In this document: positions 47,201 to 56,487 of the stretch, piece by piece | Position numbering within the stretch: position 1 is the first letter of the stretch | How the letters are laid out: each line of letters begins with the position of its first letter | Assembly (NCBI RefSeq): GCF_963678635.1 | Contig: NC_087062.1 | Span: 3,373,556-3,437,555, forward strand | Direction of reading: 5' to 3' | Source: Symsagittifera roscoffensis | Taxonomy: Eukaryota; Xenacoelomorpha; Acoela; Convolutidae | DNA: 64,000 bases | Translations under genes and position numbers: made by a program | Notes under the pieces: model-generated | Database searches by the model: none | What the model saw: the letters and a program-made list of their open reading frames with translations, nothing else | What the model was told of the DNA's origin: nothing

Positions 47201-48142
47201 ATTTTTCTAATTCTAATATTTATCGAAGTTTTTTGATTTTCCATTGTGTGCACAGGTATCTGCCTAGCTGAAACTCTCTTATTCAAAAATGTATTCATAT
47301 TTTTCTCAGTTACAGCCTCCTGAACTATGGTCGATATACAGTCTTTTCTCAAAATCTTACATAGCAACTTTAATAATTCATAGATATTTTTATTTTTTTT
47401 TACGAAGTAGTTTTTTCGTTTTTGTCTTATTTCTTGTATGCTCTCATTTCTTCTCTTAAAGCAAATAACTCTCAGAAGTCGTTTAAATTTAAGTTCAACT
47501 GTTTCTAATTTAGTTTGGTCTGTTGACGCATAAGCCAGAACCCCGTATTGTAAAATGGGTTTAACATAAGCGTTATATGCTTTCAGTAGTTGATCTTTAC
47601 CTAAAAATCAATCCTTATAAAGACCTTTTCGACCAAATTTTCTGCCCCACAGGAATTTTTTCTCAGCCAAACCCCCATATTTGCGCCAAAAGCGCCTTTA
47701 GAAAAAATTTAAAGTCAGTCAGCCAAAAATGGATATATCAAAATAGTACGAAGGGGGACAAACTAATAACCAAATGAGTTGAATGGATCAGAAGTCAATA
47801 CTCAATTTTTTGGGGTTATTTTGAATACAAAAAGTACACCAACCTGCCTAGAGTCGGACCATTGTAGTTGAAAATCGGAATCCGAAACGGCTTCTTCAGA
47901 ATTTTCTCAATCGAATCATCGTGACTATCTTGAGAGCCCTGGCTGTTTTCTAACAGAGAAACAACGCTATCATCTGGCTTCGTATTGGAGTCCTGGTTAT
48001 TTGCTAACTTTGGTTTCTTAGAAGCGTTTCCTACTTGAGCAACTGCAGGACGAGAGACTAATTTGTTTTCCTTGTTGGCAACAAATGGCTTCGGACTCGA
48101 TGTTGCCAAAAGAACTTGACTAGGCGCACTACTACGCCTCAT
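39865..48142 (-). CDS. RAD54L: RAD54-like DNA repair and recombination ATPase, 740 aa, five exons
   Basis: SWI2/SNF2-family double-strand DNA translocase that works with RAD51 in homologous recombination in the nucleus. Coding exons: 48142-47844, 45842-45652, 42748-42588, 42051-41835, 41219-39865. All introns are GT..AG, phases match at every junction, and the total is exactly 741 codons including the stop, close to the vertebrate length of about 747. The N-terminus MRRSSAPSQ and the [13 protein letters not shown] block are typical of RAD54L rather than RAD54B. Helicase motifs run in order: [10 protein letters not shown] (motif I), [16 protein letters not shown] (II), [10 protein letters not shown] (III), [34 protein letters not shown] (V), [10 protein letters not shown] (VI). 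The C-terminal [11 protein letters not shown] block is also conserved. No truncation or frameshift; it should be functional. Introns carry a satellite and several transposons. Confidence 0.96.
41451..41724 (-). mobile_element. hAT-like element, left-truncated copy
   Basis: Same family as 39353-39741 in reverse orientation, ending CTAGATCCGCCCCTG at 41724. The other terminus is missing and no duplication is visible. In RAD54L intron 4. Confidence 0.7.
41835..42051 (-). CDS. RAD54L: RAD54L exon 4
   Basis: TTTTACAG|GTG to ACTG|GTTAAT; contains [20 protein letters not shown] and [13 protein letters not shown]. Confidence 0.93.
42588..42748 (-). CDS. RAD54L: RAD54L exon 3 (Walker A)
   Basis: TTTTCATCAG|GTGTG to CAACGG|GTATGT; contains [19 protein letters not shown]. 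Confidence 0.93.
43640..45000 (+). repeat. Satellite/minisatellite array, ~173-bp unit, seven clear units plus one decayed
   Basis: The marker CTAAGTSTATAGCTCTTCCC recurs at 43651, 43823, 43986, 44159, 44332, 44505 and 44678, with a decayed unit at 44861. The last five spacings of the main array are 173 bp each. Each unit also has TCTATCGATTAAACCCTTAAT and GGGTAGTTTTTGAGGAAATCG. It lies in RAD54L intron 2 and is followed by an A/T-simple tract (45003-45058). Confidence 0.9.
45502..45632. mobile_element. 131-bp element with ~25-bp inverted repeats and a tRNA T-arm-like core
   Basis: GGTACTAAGTTTACTTGTTT(GGTCCC) at the left and its near-perfect complement at 45608-45632. Inside, the minus strand reads GGTTCGAATCCCGTGCTGGC, a tRNA T-arm-like sequence. 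It ends 19 nt from RAD54L exon 2. Confidence 0.7.
45652..45842 (-). CDS. RAD54L: RAD54L exon 2
   Basis: TTTCTGAAAG|GTCA to GAAG|GTATGC; encodes [20 protein letters not shown] and [18 protein letters not shown]. Confidence 0.92.
46086..46453 (-). mobile_element. hAT-like element, 368 bp, complete
   Basis: Flanked by a perfect 8-bp duplication ATTAGAGG (46078-46085, 46454-46461). Ends CAGTAGCGCATTTAGGG and CTAGATCCGCCCCTG. Reverse orientation relative to 39353-39741. In RAD54L intron 1. Confidence 0.88.
46666..46776 (+). mobile_element. hAT-like element, 5' fragment
   Basis: Starts CAGGCGCGGATCTAGGATTT and matches the first ~110 bp of the family, then ends abruptly. Confidence 0.7.
46940..47590 (-). 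pseudogene. LINE (non-LTR retrotransposon) 3' fragment
   Basis: Minus-strand reading near 47580-47460 gives [20 protein letters not shown] followed by [16 protein letters not shown]. This is the typical C-terminal end of LINE reverse transcriptases (AY...V.P.L.YG...YG.T...L..L...QKR.LR.I). The remainder to 46940 is broken. In RAD54L intron 1. Confidence 0.7.
47621..47762 (+). mobile_element. hAT-like element, 3' fragment
   Basis: Shares GCGCCAAAAGCGCCTTTAGA and GTCAGTCAGCCAAAAATGGAT with the right half of 39353-39741; both termini lost. Confidence 0.6.
47844..48142 (-). CDS. RAD54L: RAD54L exon 1
   Basis: ATG at 48140-48142; ends GGCAG|GTTGGT (phase 2). Holds the N-terminal RAD51-interaction and regulatory region. 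A possible acceptor TTCTCTAG lies 7 nt upstream of the ATG. Confidence 0.9.
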
Positions 48143-49982
48143 TCAGATACTAGAGAACATCTGTGCTTGGACCCATCACAACCAAGGTAACAACTGATCA
48201 CATTTACAGATTCAACCAACAAAACTGGGGATTCATAAGAAGACATGACATGCGTCATCTGAAAAACAACAGAAAACTAAACCCAACAAATTCAGCTATT
48301 AGATTTGTCTTTTTTCCAAGTCTTCGCGCTTTCTATTATAGCGGATTTCTTTCGAGGCTCGATTTTCCAAAAACAATGATATGGCGCAAAAAATTCCTTT
48401 AGACTGCTAGTTTCAAAAGTAGATTTATTTATTGAAGCCTCGGCCGATAAGATTCAATTAAAAATTATTCAATTCCTATAAAAAATCTGTTAATCGTAGT
48501 ACTTCACATTGAAAGAGCTTTATGGTAGTGTACTTCGTGATTATTATCGACAAAAATGGACTTTTAAATTTTTTTCAAGAAAGAACAATCGTTAGCTGTT
48601 CACGTAATACAGAATATAATAATAATAATAATAACAAAGAATTTAGGAATATAATCCAAGGCTTAGTGCCGGACTGAATTCATTATGGACCAAAATTCAA
48701 GTGTTTCAAATGATTCTGTTAAGCAAGTTGTTAACCCGAAAAAAATCTATTCCGATTGATAACGCTTACTAATCGCAAGCATAAACATGGCATAAATCAA
48801 CCCTATCAAATTTTTATTCATGGCATTTGATTTTTTGCGAAGAAAAATACCCGTGTCCATAGTCGCGCTCGCCATTAGTTCATAAAGGCATTGTTTTTGG
48901 ACTAAGGTTTAATGATTGAAAACCATTTGTTGTTCTTCGATACATTCAAAAACGAACTTGAAAGGGTTTAAAAAAAACTGATAACCAATCTATTAAAAAC
49001 TTAAATTTGAATGCCAAGCCAAATACTGTCAGAACAAATTTGCATCGTTTGTGCATTCAATATTATCTTTAATTTACTCACCAGCATGACATGGCAAGGA
49101 CGCTTCAGATGGCGAAAAATAAATTATCTAATTCAAACATAAGTCTTGCTGAGTTAAAGCTTCAGATTCAAGATGTTGCCACTTTTGATTTAAAAACTGA
49201 ACATACTTTTTAGAAAACATTAATGATCTTTTGAACAATTACATGCCATGTGAAAATACGACAAATTAATAACAAAAGCGTTAACAATTAAAAAAAAAAT
49301 GGATAAATGTCTTTCTTTTACGAAAACAGTGAAGTTGCTCAATAATCAAAAGGTTTTTTTTATAAACAGTAATTATAAATGTATCTCATTACTGGCGCGG
49401 TGAGTTTTAACTCGAGTAGCTAGTCAAGCTCACTAGTTTAAGATAGAAAAATGAAATTAATGATAAAAATTTATTTTGGATTATAATTGAACTTAAGTGA
49501 AAAATGAACATAACTTATCATTTAATTAGACTCTTAAATAAAACAATCTTAGTCAGTTTTCCACTATAAGCGAACAGCTCCGCCTCTTTGGCAACGTAAG
49601 ATGAAGAATAAAGCCTTTATTAATGCTTCAACGATAAAGCGCGCAAATATTTCGAGCATTCTTTCTCACTGGAAGCGGTCGGGAAGAGAAGATTCACAAC
49701 TAACGTGCTTTGCTGTGTGTCGGTTTAGTAGAGAATAGCACTAATCTGCTGACCAGTGTTAGTTGAAGGTCAAACTATCTTCGTCCGGTGGTCGGGCGGA
49801 CGAAGGTCGACCAAGGTCAATTGGTGTGTCTGTTTGTACTAAGGTTTATTGATTTGTTTGTTCATTTGGCAATTGGTAAGTGATATTCAAGCACAAGTTG
49901 CTAACACTAACAGGCACACTTGGTGAGTTAGCACAGCAGCTGTGCCAACTAGGCTCCACCTAGCGTCTCTTTTTCATCTCTT
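48143..49982. other. Intergenic region between RAD54L and SETD4
   Basis: AT-rich up to about 49560, then GC-richer. It should hold the RAD54L promoter. An AATAAA on the minus strand near 49615 could serve SETD4. The 49760-49950 part has a perfect 9-bp-stem hairpin (49779-49805), AAGGTCA half-sites (49766, 49813) and a palindrome (49931-49945). No ORF supported. Confidence 0.4.
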
Positions 49983-51143
49983 TCAGATCTGAAGATCGTC
50001 CAAGATCTGGATTCGAGAATCCAACATGCTTCTAAGAATGCCACTATGACATTTATCATCATCCGACTCCGATGTTAAATTATTCAACTGTTCTATTTGC
50101 TTCTCGTACTGCTTTCGTTTATACTCGCACACCTTTCGCAATAAATTTGGCTGTCTCGGAAACTCGAGACATCCTCTGAAATACTCGCCCAGGAAGAAGT
50201 CGAAGTCGTTCGTCTTCAGCGCTGCTAGCATTGTAATAAGAGTCCAACTTGGTTCACCTTCCGAAACAAAGAACAGCTCCTTCCCGCAAAGCTTCCGAAA
50301 CTCATTCGAAGGTTCCAACTTGTCACTGAAGCTTCCTAACGCTGAAATCAGATCTTCACGAGTGAAGATCACGCAATCATGTGGATTGCTCGAGGCCACG
50401 AACCCATACTCGATGAGGAGCACGTAATTGTTATGCGCCCCATAATGCAGAAAGATCTCCGAGTCTTGTTCGATGTCACTTGTAGCAAATATATCACACC
50501 CGTCAACATTCACATCATAATCAGTGGCGACATTCGGACTGTGATTACACATGTCCAGGTATGGAATCAGAACCATGTTGTTCTTGATCTTCGCGCAGTC
50601 GAGGAGTGGATTCATGTGTTCTGCAACGTAGAAACACCGAGTGTTCACACAACAAAATGCCCATATTATATCATTCGAACTGATCTTCAGATTATATTCG
50701 TCTGCCATTCGTTTCAACTTCGAGGAGCAAGCATTCACATACTCGCAAAAGTCTGAATACTTGTTGTTCATTTCTGTCGGAAGCAATTGTCCAAGACTTT
50801 GGTTCCACACAACTGGAAGAGAAAACTTCTTCGGCAGGCTATCAATGAACGGTTTGAAACTGGATTCGTCTCCTTTGTCAAACTCCAGAATGAGAAATGC
50901 CATCATAAGTTGCATGGGGTCCAGCTCCTGTGGATACTGCATCACGTATTTTCCAACTTTGGTGTTGCCGATTATGAACTGGTTGTTGATGATGAACCGA
51001 GGCGGACAGAAGAGGAGCTTCTCGCCCTTGCGGATGTTGCGGGATGCCCGGAGACACCTGCCTGATGTCCTGTCGTCGCAGATGTAGGTCGAGTCTGTTT
51101 TGAGCCCATTCTGGGTGGCCCAGCTAGTGAACTCCCGGGACAT
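49983..51143 (-). CDS. SETD4: SETD4-like SET-domain protein methyltransferase, 386 aa
   Basis: Protein lysine methyltransferase of the SETD3/SETD4/RuBisCO-LSMT type, with an interrupted SET domain and a C-terminal substrate-binding domain. The SET part opens with GRCLRASRNIRKGEKLL (residues about 28-44). The insertion runs to about 150, and the conserved WAFCCVNTRCF (161-171), YLDMCNHSP (195-203, the NHS cofactor motif) and FLHYGAHNN...EYGF (231-248) follow. The Rubis-subs-bind-like region reaches the C-terminus. The length is near the vertebrate ~440 aa. The coding sequence is uninterrupted. A strong acceptor (CTTTTTCAG) 14 nt before the ATG implies a 5'-UTR intron or a trans-splice site. 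SETD4 rather than SETD3 is favoured by the overall pattern, but not proven. Confidence 0.85.
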   Translation of the reverse strand: MSREFTSWATQNGLKTDSTYICDDRTSGRCLRASRNIRKGEKLLFCPPRFIINNQFIIGNTKVGKYVMQYPQELDPMQLMMAFLILEFDKGDESSFKPFIDSLPKKFSLPVVWNQSLGQLLPTEMNNKYSDFCEYVNACSSKLKRMADEYNLKISSNDIIWAFCCVNTRCFYVAEHMNPLLDCAKIKNNMVLIPYLDMCNHSPNVATDYDVNVDGCDIFATSDIEQDSEIFLHYGAHNNYVLLIEYGFVASSNPHDCVIFTREDLISALGSFSDKLEPSNEFRKLCGKELFFVSEGEPSWTLITMLAALKTNDFDFFLGEYFRGCLEFPRQPNLLRKVCEYKRKQYEKQIEQLNNLTSESDDDKCHSGILRSMLDSRIQILDDLQI

Positions 51144-51473
51144 ACGACCAACACGCTCTGAAAAAGCTCACATTTTACTTTAAGCAGAAAAACATCAAAT
51201 TCAACTATCATTTTTTGCATTAAAAACAGCGCTTTAAAAACAACTCCCAACCAAGTGATGTTAATCTGATCTAGAAGCCCAAACTACACTCCGAACACGA
51301 AAAAATTGAAACATTCAATCGAAGTTTCTAATCACCACGTTCGCTATCAAAAGAGGCTTCATTTTGACTTGTGGTTCAAAAGTCAAACATCAGAAGTTAC
51401 AACTTGGACGTTAAGGACAGCCAGACAACGAAACAGCTTTTAGCAGAAGTTCTCAATTAGCAGCAACACTAAC
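51144..51473. promoter_or_regulatory. Divergent intergenic region between SETD4 and the EF-hand gene
   Basis: Only 330 bp separate the two start codons, so both promoters should lie here. No TATA box or known site is convincing. Acceptor-like AGs occur on each side close to the ATGs (51158-51159 on minus, 51442-51443 and 51459-51460 on plus). Confidence 0.4.
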
Positions 51474-51651
51474 ATGAACATCTTCGCGGACATGCCGACC
51501 GAAAGCGAAATCGAGGATTTGTATGAGAAGTTCTGCCAGATAGACAAGGAGGATAAGAAAGGGACCATTGACGTGGAAAGGATGGCCAATCTGATGGGGA
51601 TCGCGACTGACACTAAAGAGTGGACGGGCGATCAAGTCAAGAAACTACTCG
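51474..51651 (+). CDS. EF-hand gene exon 1
   Basis: ATG at 51474; encodes 59 codons plus one base, ending CTCG|GTATAC. Confidence 0.85.
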
Positions 51652-53104
51652 GTATACAATTTCGCATTCACATGAACGACCCAAAAACACTAACCCGAAC
51701 CGAATTTAAAGCCACATTCCAAAATACCGGAAGTTAACTTATAGTATGTTAAGTTAATATGAAGTTACTAGGAATTTGAACTTAAAGTAAATTGTTTTCG
51801 AAAACGTCAAATAAGTCATTGAGTCATCTAAATTCATAAGAATTTGAATGAAAATTTGAACTTTCATTTACAAAACAAATGAAAGTAAAGAGCACCAAAA
51901 CCTATTTTCTTGCAGTTTTCATTAATCAATTAATTCAATTTCTTTCTTAGAACCAGGTCAACTATCAAATGTAAATAGACTACAGATTTCTCTAGAAAAA
52001 ATCATGAAAATCTTTTCTATTCCAGAGGACTGTGACGTGACTCCGTGTGAAGAGTACGAGTTCGAAGACTTCCTTCAGATCCTCTCAGTCCATAAATCGC
52101 AAGAGAGCAACGAGAAGCTCCTCAAGAAACTTGAAGAGGCAGACCCAGACAAGAAAGGATACCTCAGGTCACGTGCTACAATAGTTATCATAAGACACGA
52201 AAAGCATAAGTTATACTATAATTTTTGGGGTTAAACTATAATCATATGTATTAACAATGGGGACAATCTGATGGCCTTAAATCGATTAGTGAAGACTTTA
52301 CTGTTTTCCGATAATTACTAGTTGGATTACCATTATTGTTCCGACTTTCGATACGAAAGTAACGGAATATTTGTGCTCGGGTGGGTTTTTTTTTTCGACT
52401 TTTTAACTAGCCATTTTTGACGGAATTTTTTAATAACATTCAAAAAGTATTGTTGTCCTGAGCTCAAATTTGAAAAGATATTTCACCTGTGATCATTTGT
52501 CGTAAAGTTACGGGGGTTTAAAGATTGCCATTTTGGCCAATTTGAGACAATTAACGCGCGATATATTTCGCGCTATTAACGCGTAAGCGGAGATTTAATC
52601 CGTCTTAAAATCGTTCCAAATTGGTTGCAAGAAGCTTATTTGCCATAATTGATTTGTTACAAGGAGCTAAATCTATCTTTTTGTACTTCATATGGCGTGT
52701 GGGGGGATGAGTTTCATAAAAATATTCAAATTTAAAAAAAAACTTCATTTTATTTTATTACATTTAATTTTTTAATGTTGTTACTGCTCCATAAATCCTT
52801 AAAAGGCAGTCGGAACATTCAGGGCTTCGCCCTGATACGAGCAGTCTTGTTAAAATTTCAAATTGAAACTCCGGCTCACGAAACGGCAAACCAAATATAT
52901 ATATATTTTTTTTATACAAATCACCAACAATGCAACTGTTGTAACACTTTGCCGAAGTACAGTCCCGAAGTTCTGGAGGAAAAAATGAAGGAGTTCGACA
53001 AGAGTTTCGACGAGGAGGAAATCAAATTCTGGGTGGACGACACCGGAGTGAACGAAGAGGGAGAGGTGGACTACAACAAATTCGTGAAAAACTACACAAA
53101 ATGA
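51474..53104 (+). CDS. EF-hand protein (calmodulin / myosin light chain / troponin C type), 153 aa, three exons
   Basis: Exons 51474-51651, 52026-52167, 52963-53104 join in phase (178, 142, 142 nt) to exactly 154 codons with the stop. The length and layout of four helix-loop-helix units fit the calmodulin/myosin light chain group. The loops are degenerate: DKEDKKGTIDVE has its Gly one place late, DPDKKGYLSPEV lacks the final Glu, and GVNEEGEVDYNK lacks the first Asp and the final Glu. Calcium binding is probably weak or absent at most sites, as in essential myosin light chains. It ends FVKNYTK, a typical light-chain/calmodulin-like end. Exact subfamily not assigned. It is divergent from SETD4 and convergent with DDX24. 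Confidence 0.85.
52026..52167 (+). CDS. EF-hand gene exon 2
   Basis: TCTTTTCTATTCCAG|AGGAC to CTCAG|GTCACG; encodes EDCDVTPCEEYEFEDFLQIL through DPDKKGYL. Confidence 0.85.
52332..52820. mobile_element. Possible inverted-repeat element in EF-hand intron 2
   Basis: ATTATTGTTCCGACT at about 52332 faces AGTCGGAACATTC at 52808-52820 (about 11 matching positions). Short palindromes and GC-richer patches lie between. No target duplication found. Confidence 0.35.
52963..53104 (+). CDS. EF-hand gene exon 3
   Basis: CGAAGTACAG|TCCC start; encodes PEVLEEKMKEFDKSFDEEE to the TGA at 53102-53104. The acceptor has a weak pyrimidine tract but is fixed by phase and homology. Confidence 0.8.
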
Positions 53105-53287
53105 ACTTGTTAACAAAATTACTGCTATAATGAAAAACAAAATTTGAAATTCACAAACAGAGCATCAATTCATTATGTGCCCTTGAATGAGTTAATTAAC
53201 GTGTTAAAATAGTTGTCATGACACTTAAACGTAACTACACAATGAGACAGCAACACGAGATAGTTGAAAAGATCTGAGCTGAGAAAA

Positions 53288-55447
53288 TTAATTCAAGTCT
53301 GATATATATGCACAAGGGTTTCTTATATTAACAGCTGGCTTGTCGACACTTTTCATAGCGAGCATTTGACTGAGCTGCATTTTCAAATTTTCCAACTTTT
53401 TGGTCGATTTGTGTTCTGTCAATTTTTCATCCTCTTCGAACTCAATATCCATCTCTTTGGCCAAATTAGAAACCCAAGATTTTTCCTTAGTCACTTTTTG
53501 GTTTCGATGTTCAATCTGCTCAATTTCTTGAGCAACTTGTAACTTCGAACTCAAATTTTTAACTATCTTGGCATCAATTTGAATAGTTTCAATGCTGTCT
53601 TCCTTCTTATTAAGTGATGTCAAAATTTTAACAAACAGTTTAACTTCTGGCTGAGACACGAGCATTATCGAGGTACCGTCTAAACCACTTCTAGCAGTTC
53701 GGCCACTTCGGTGCACGTACGTTTCGTAAGTTTTAGGGAGATGGTAATGCAGGACATGTCTCACGTTTTTAATATCAAGTCCCCTGGACGCCACGTCGGT
53801 GCAAAACAAAACGCTGTCTTCAGACTTCGCGAATGCTTCTAAATTTTTAAGTCTTTGACGTTGCTGCATATGAGCATGCAAACATCTGCATGGAAACTGT
53901 AACAAAGTAAACAGTGAATGCAATCGACGAATATGATCAATGGAATTAGCGAAAATTAGCTTGCGTCCTTCTGGTAAAGTTTTCAAACAATAATACAAAT
54001 AAAGATCTTTTTCGTCAGCTTCGCAAAGAATTTTCTGCTCAGTTAAATTCTCAGCAGTTACCACTGATCGTGTAATGTCGACAACTTTGAGTGGATTTGA
54101 AAAAGTTAACTTAGTCAGCACTGGAGCAATTGCTGCTATAGTTGGATCTGAAGATATTGATTTACCGAGCGCACTATTTTTATTCGCAACAGTCAATGTA
54201 GCACTGAGTACCAACGTTTGCCTTTTTTTACGAACCTTTCTACTTTCTGTTGCAAGTTCTTCTTCGTCCAACTCTTCGTTATTCGCTTTACTCTTTGAGT
54301 ATACAAACTTCAAAATGTTTTCCAAGTCTTTGAAATGACCCGCCTCGCAAAGTCGATCCGCTTCATCCAAAATTAAACAACGTACATTCATCAGCAAGCT
54401 TAGATGCTCAATATCACTTCCATTCAGAAGCTGATTCAGTCTTCCAGGAGTTGCGATAATTATATCTGGTGCTCCTTTTTTCAAAACTCTTTCTTGTTTA
54501 TGAACAGCGAGACCACCTACAATAGTCACGTAGCTTATCTTCGGCACAACTCCCACTATAACCTCTTTTACATGCTGGGTGACTTGCACTGCAAGTTCTC
54601 TCGTAGGTAGTATAATCAGAACTTTAGGTCCTTTCACTTGACCAGAGCCAGATCTTACTTCTAAAATGCGCTTTATAGCAGGAATGACGTAGGCAAGAGT
54701 TTTACCACTTCCAGTTTCCGCGGCTCCAATGATGTCAAATTTTCCGTCAACTGCAATCGGTAAAATTTTTCTTTGAATTTCAGTAGGAGTTATAAACTTC
54801 AGTCTTTGCAAATTATCTAAAACCGAAGCTGGAACTCCGCAGACATCTTTCCATACTTTGTCGGGTGAGGTTTCTTGATCTCGAACGTTTTCTTCAACCC
54901 TATTTCCAACTTCAGCCCAGCTTTCGTGAGCAGTTGCTTCATTGACAGAACCTCCCTTAGCTTTCTTTTTCTTATTCTTCTTTTTTGTCACTTTGGCCAG
55001 TTTTTCATTAATTAAAGTTCTATCCTTGACAACAATAGTTTTATCAGATAGTTTATCCGACTGATCTTTTAAAGTTTGTTTTGTATTAATTTCCGATGTT
55101 ACACTGGCTGTCAAATCCACTGTATCTTCAACATCACTTCCCTCCTTGTCGAAAAAATCATTTGAAACTTTAGACTTGGCTTTCTTCTTTTCACTGGATA
55201 TCGAAACTTGCCTCTCTGAGAAACGAGATTTTTTAGTTATATTCTGCTGTTCCTCCTTCAAAGATTCCAGTTTTTTGGTCTTCTTCCTCTTCTTGGCATT
55301 TCCAGGAAACTGACTTTCATCTTGAACAGGTTTCGGATCGTTCTTCAAATCAGTTTCATCGAACTCTTCTATTCCCAGGCAAAAAGCATTATCGTCCCAC
55401 CCAGATGCAAAAGCGTCATCAAGTTTAACTTTTTTCCACTTGCCCAT
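53288..55447 (-). CDS. DDX24: DDX24-like DEAD-box RNA helicase, 719 aa, intronless
   Basis: Nucleolar ATP-dependent RNA helicase family tied to large-subunit ribosome maturation (Mak5/DDX24). The N-terminus GKWKKVKLDD matches the DDX24 GKWKEVKID signature. A Lys-rich, probably disordered region runs to about residue 200. Then come the helicase motifs: PTEIQ (Q motif), AAETGSGKT (I, about 243-251), PTRELAVQ (Ia), ATPGRL (Ib), DEADR (II), SAT (III), FANS (IV), DVASRGLDI (V) and HRSGRTARSG (VI). The AAETGSGKT form, LCEADEKDLYLYY and LHAHMQQRQRLKNLE are DDX24-specific. Complete, with no breaks. A pyrimidine tract and AAG lie 8 nt upstream of the ATG (GTTTTTGTTTTAAG). Adjacent animal genes here have introns, so the intronless state is notable. 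Confidence 0.95.
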   Translation of the reverse strand: MGKWKKVKLDDAFASGWDDNAFCLGIEEFDETDLKNDPKPVQDESQFPGNAKKRKKTKKLESLKEEQQNITKKSRFSERQVSISSEKKKAKSKVSNDFFDKEGSDVEDTVDLTASVTSEINTKQTLKDQSDKLSDKTIVVKDRTLINEKLAKVTKKKNKKKKAKGGSVNEATAHESWAEVGNRVEENVRDQETSPDKVWKDVCGVPASVLDNLQRLKFITPTEIQRKILPIAVDGKFDIIGAAETGSGKTLAYVIPAIKRILEVRSGSGQVKGPKVLIILPTRELAVQVTQHVKEVIVGVVPKISYVTIVGGLAVHKQERVLKKGAPDIIIATPGRLNQLLNGSDIEHLSLLMNVRCLILDEADRLCEAGHFKDLENILKFVYSKSKANNEELDEEELATESRKVRKKRQTLVLSATLTVANKNSALGKSISSDPTIAAIAPVLTKLTFSNPLKVVDITRSVVTAENLTEQKILCEADEKDLYLYYCLKTLPEGRKLIFANSIDHIRRLHSLFTLLQFPCRCLHAHMQQRQRLKNLEAFAKSEDSVLFCTDVASRGLDIKNVRHVLHYHLPKTYETYVHRSGRTARSGLDGTSIMLVSQPEVKLFVKILTSLNKKEDSIETIQIDAKIVKNLSSKLQVAQEIEQIEHRNQKVTKEKSWVSNLAKEMDIEFEEDEKLTEHKSTKKLENLKMQLSQMLAMKSVDKPAVNIRNPCAYISDLN

Positions 55448-56251
55448 CGCATTAACTTAAAACAAAAACTCCTAGTTTCAGGAATTCGAAAATCCATACC
55501 GGCCATATTTCACAGTGATTTGCATGTTAACTTTCTATGCCTAAAACCGTCAATTAAGATCCGTATCTGCGACACTCAGAGCAGATACGGACCCTCAGAG
55601 CATAGACAGTAGGATTATTGCAACCCATGATTCAATAAATTAAATTAGCTTCGGGAGAGAACTTACCATGCGGTAAAAAGCCGAAAATACCTGAGCAGAA
55701 ACTCTCAACTGCAAACAACTGGCTTAAAACGAAAAAAAATCAAATCCCTTTTTATCTCAAACACACGCACACAGAAAACTTTTTCAGTCACAAAACGCCT
55801 CAATATGAACCACAAAGCCGATATCGCAAAGGTCGAAATTAATTAAGCCAAAAATATAAATTAACCCTGAAAAATTACATACTTTGAATAGACGGATAGT
55901 TTAAATTGTAAAATGCTCAATACGTCTGTTGCAAAATTTCCAACAGAGTTCAGGATATGAGTCCTGTGAACATAGGTTCTGTATGAAAAAAGTGTGATAC
56001 CCGGTTGCAACACATTTGCTATTGCAAGCGTAGCAAACATTTTGGGCTTTCCGAGAATGCAGCTCTATGACACCAAATAGAAGTAGAATTAATGGCGTAT
56101 CATGGAACGAATACCCGAAAACGATAGTCGATCTCAGTTAGAAGTAAAATTTGTTCCCGAATAGCCATTTTTTTAAAACTCGATAGCCGAAAATCTTTGA
56201 TTCGCCCAAAGCCAAAAAAGAATCGCTGATATTTCATCATTTCTAACTCAA
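55448..56251. other. Upstream region of DDX24
   Basis: AT-rich, no ORF supported. Contains a perfect 11-bp-stem hairpin at 55560-55591 and otherwise unremarkable sequence. Confidence 0.4.
55560..55591. other. Perfect hairpin near the DDX24 5' end
   Basis: TCCGTATCTGC, a 10-nt loop, then GCAGATACGGA: 11 bp, no mismatch. The loop segment CTCAGAG recurs just after the stem. 113 bp upstream of the DDX24 ATG. Role unknown. Confidence 0.6.
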
Positions 56252-56445
56252 ACATAGCCAACAGTCAGTCGAAAAATTTTGAACGCAAGAAAACAACCAG
56301 AAAGAAATCATCATAATCCAAAATTTGAAGAACAAAATATATGACCTGCAAGCTCTAACAATTACAGAAAATATTTCACGATGTATTTTTGGTAAACTTA
56401 ATCGAAATTGATCAATCTGGATCAAAAGGTAAATTTTTTTAATTA
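56252..56445 (+). repeat. 5' part of a ~490-bp repeat copy, diverged
   Basis: Head AACATAGCCAACAGTCAGTC followed by GAACGCAAG and a diverged body; the only clear copy outside the 15-35 kb interval. Plus orientation. Confidence 0.55.
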
Positions 56446-56487
56446 AAAGTCATTTTCAAGAAGAAATTATTACTCAGTAATTAATTC

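Noticed and set aside
50379-51087. Plus-strand ORFs of 92-148 aa over SETD4
   Set aside because: Antisense to a strongly conserved SET-domain frame.
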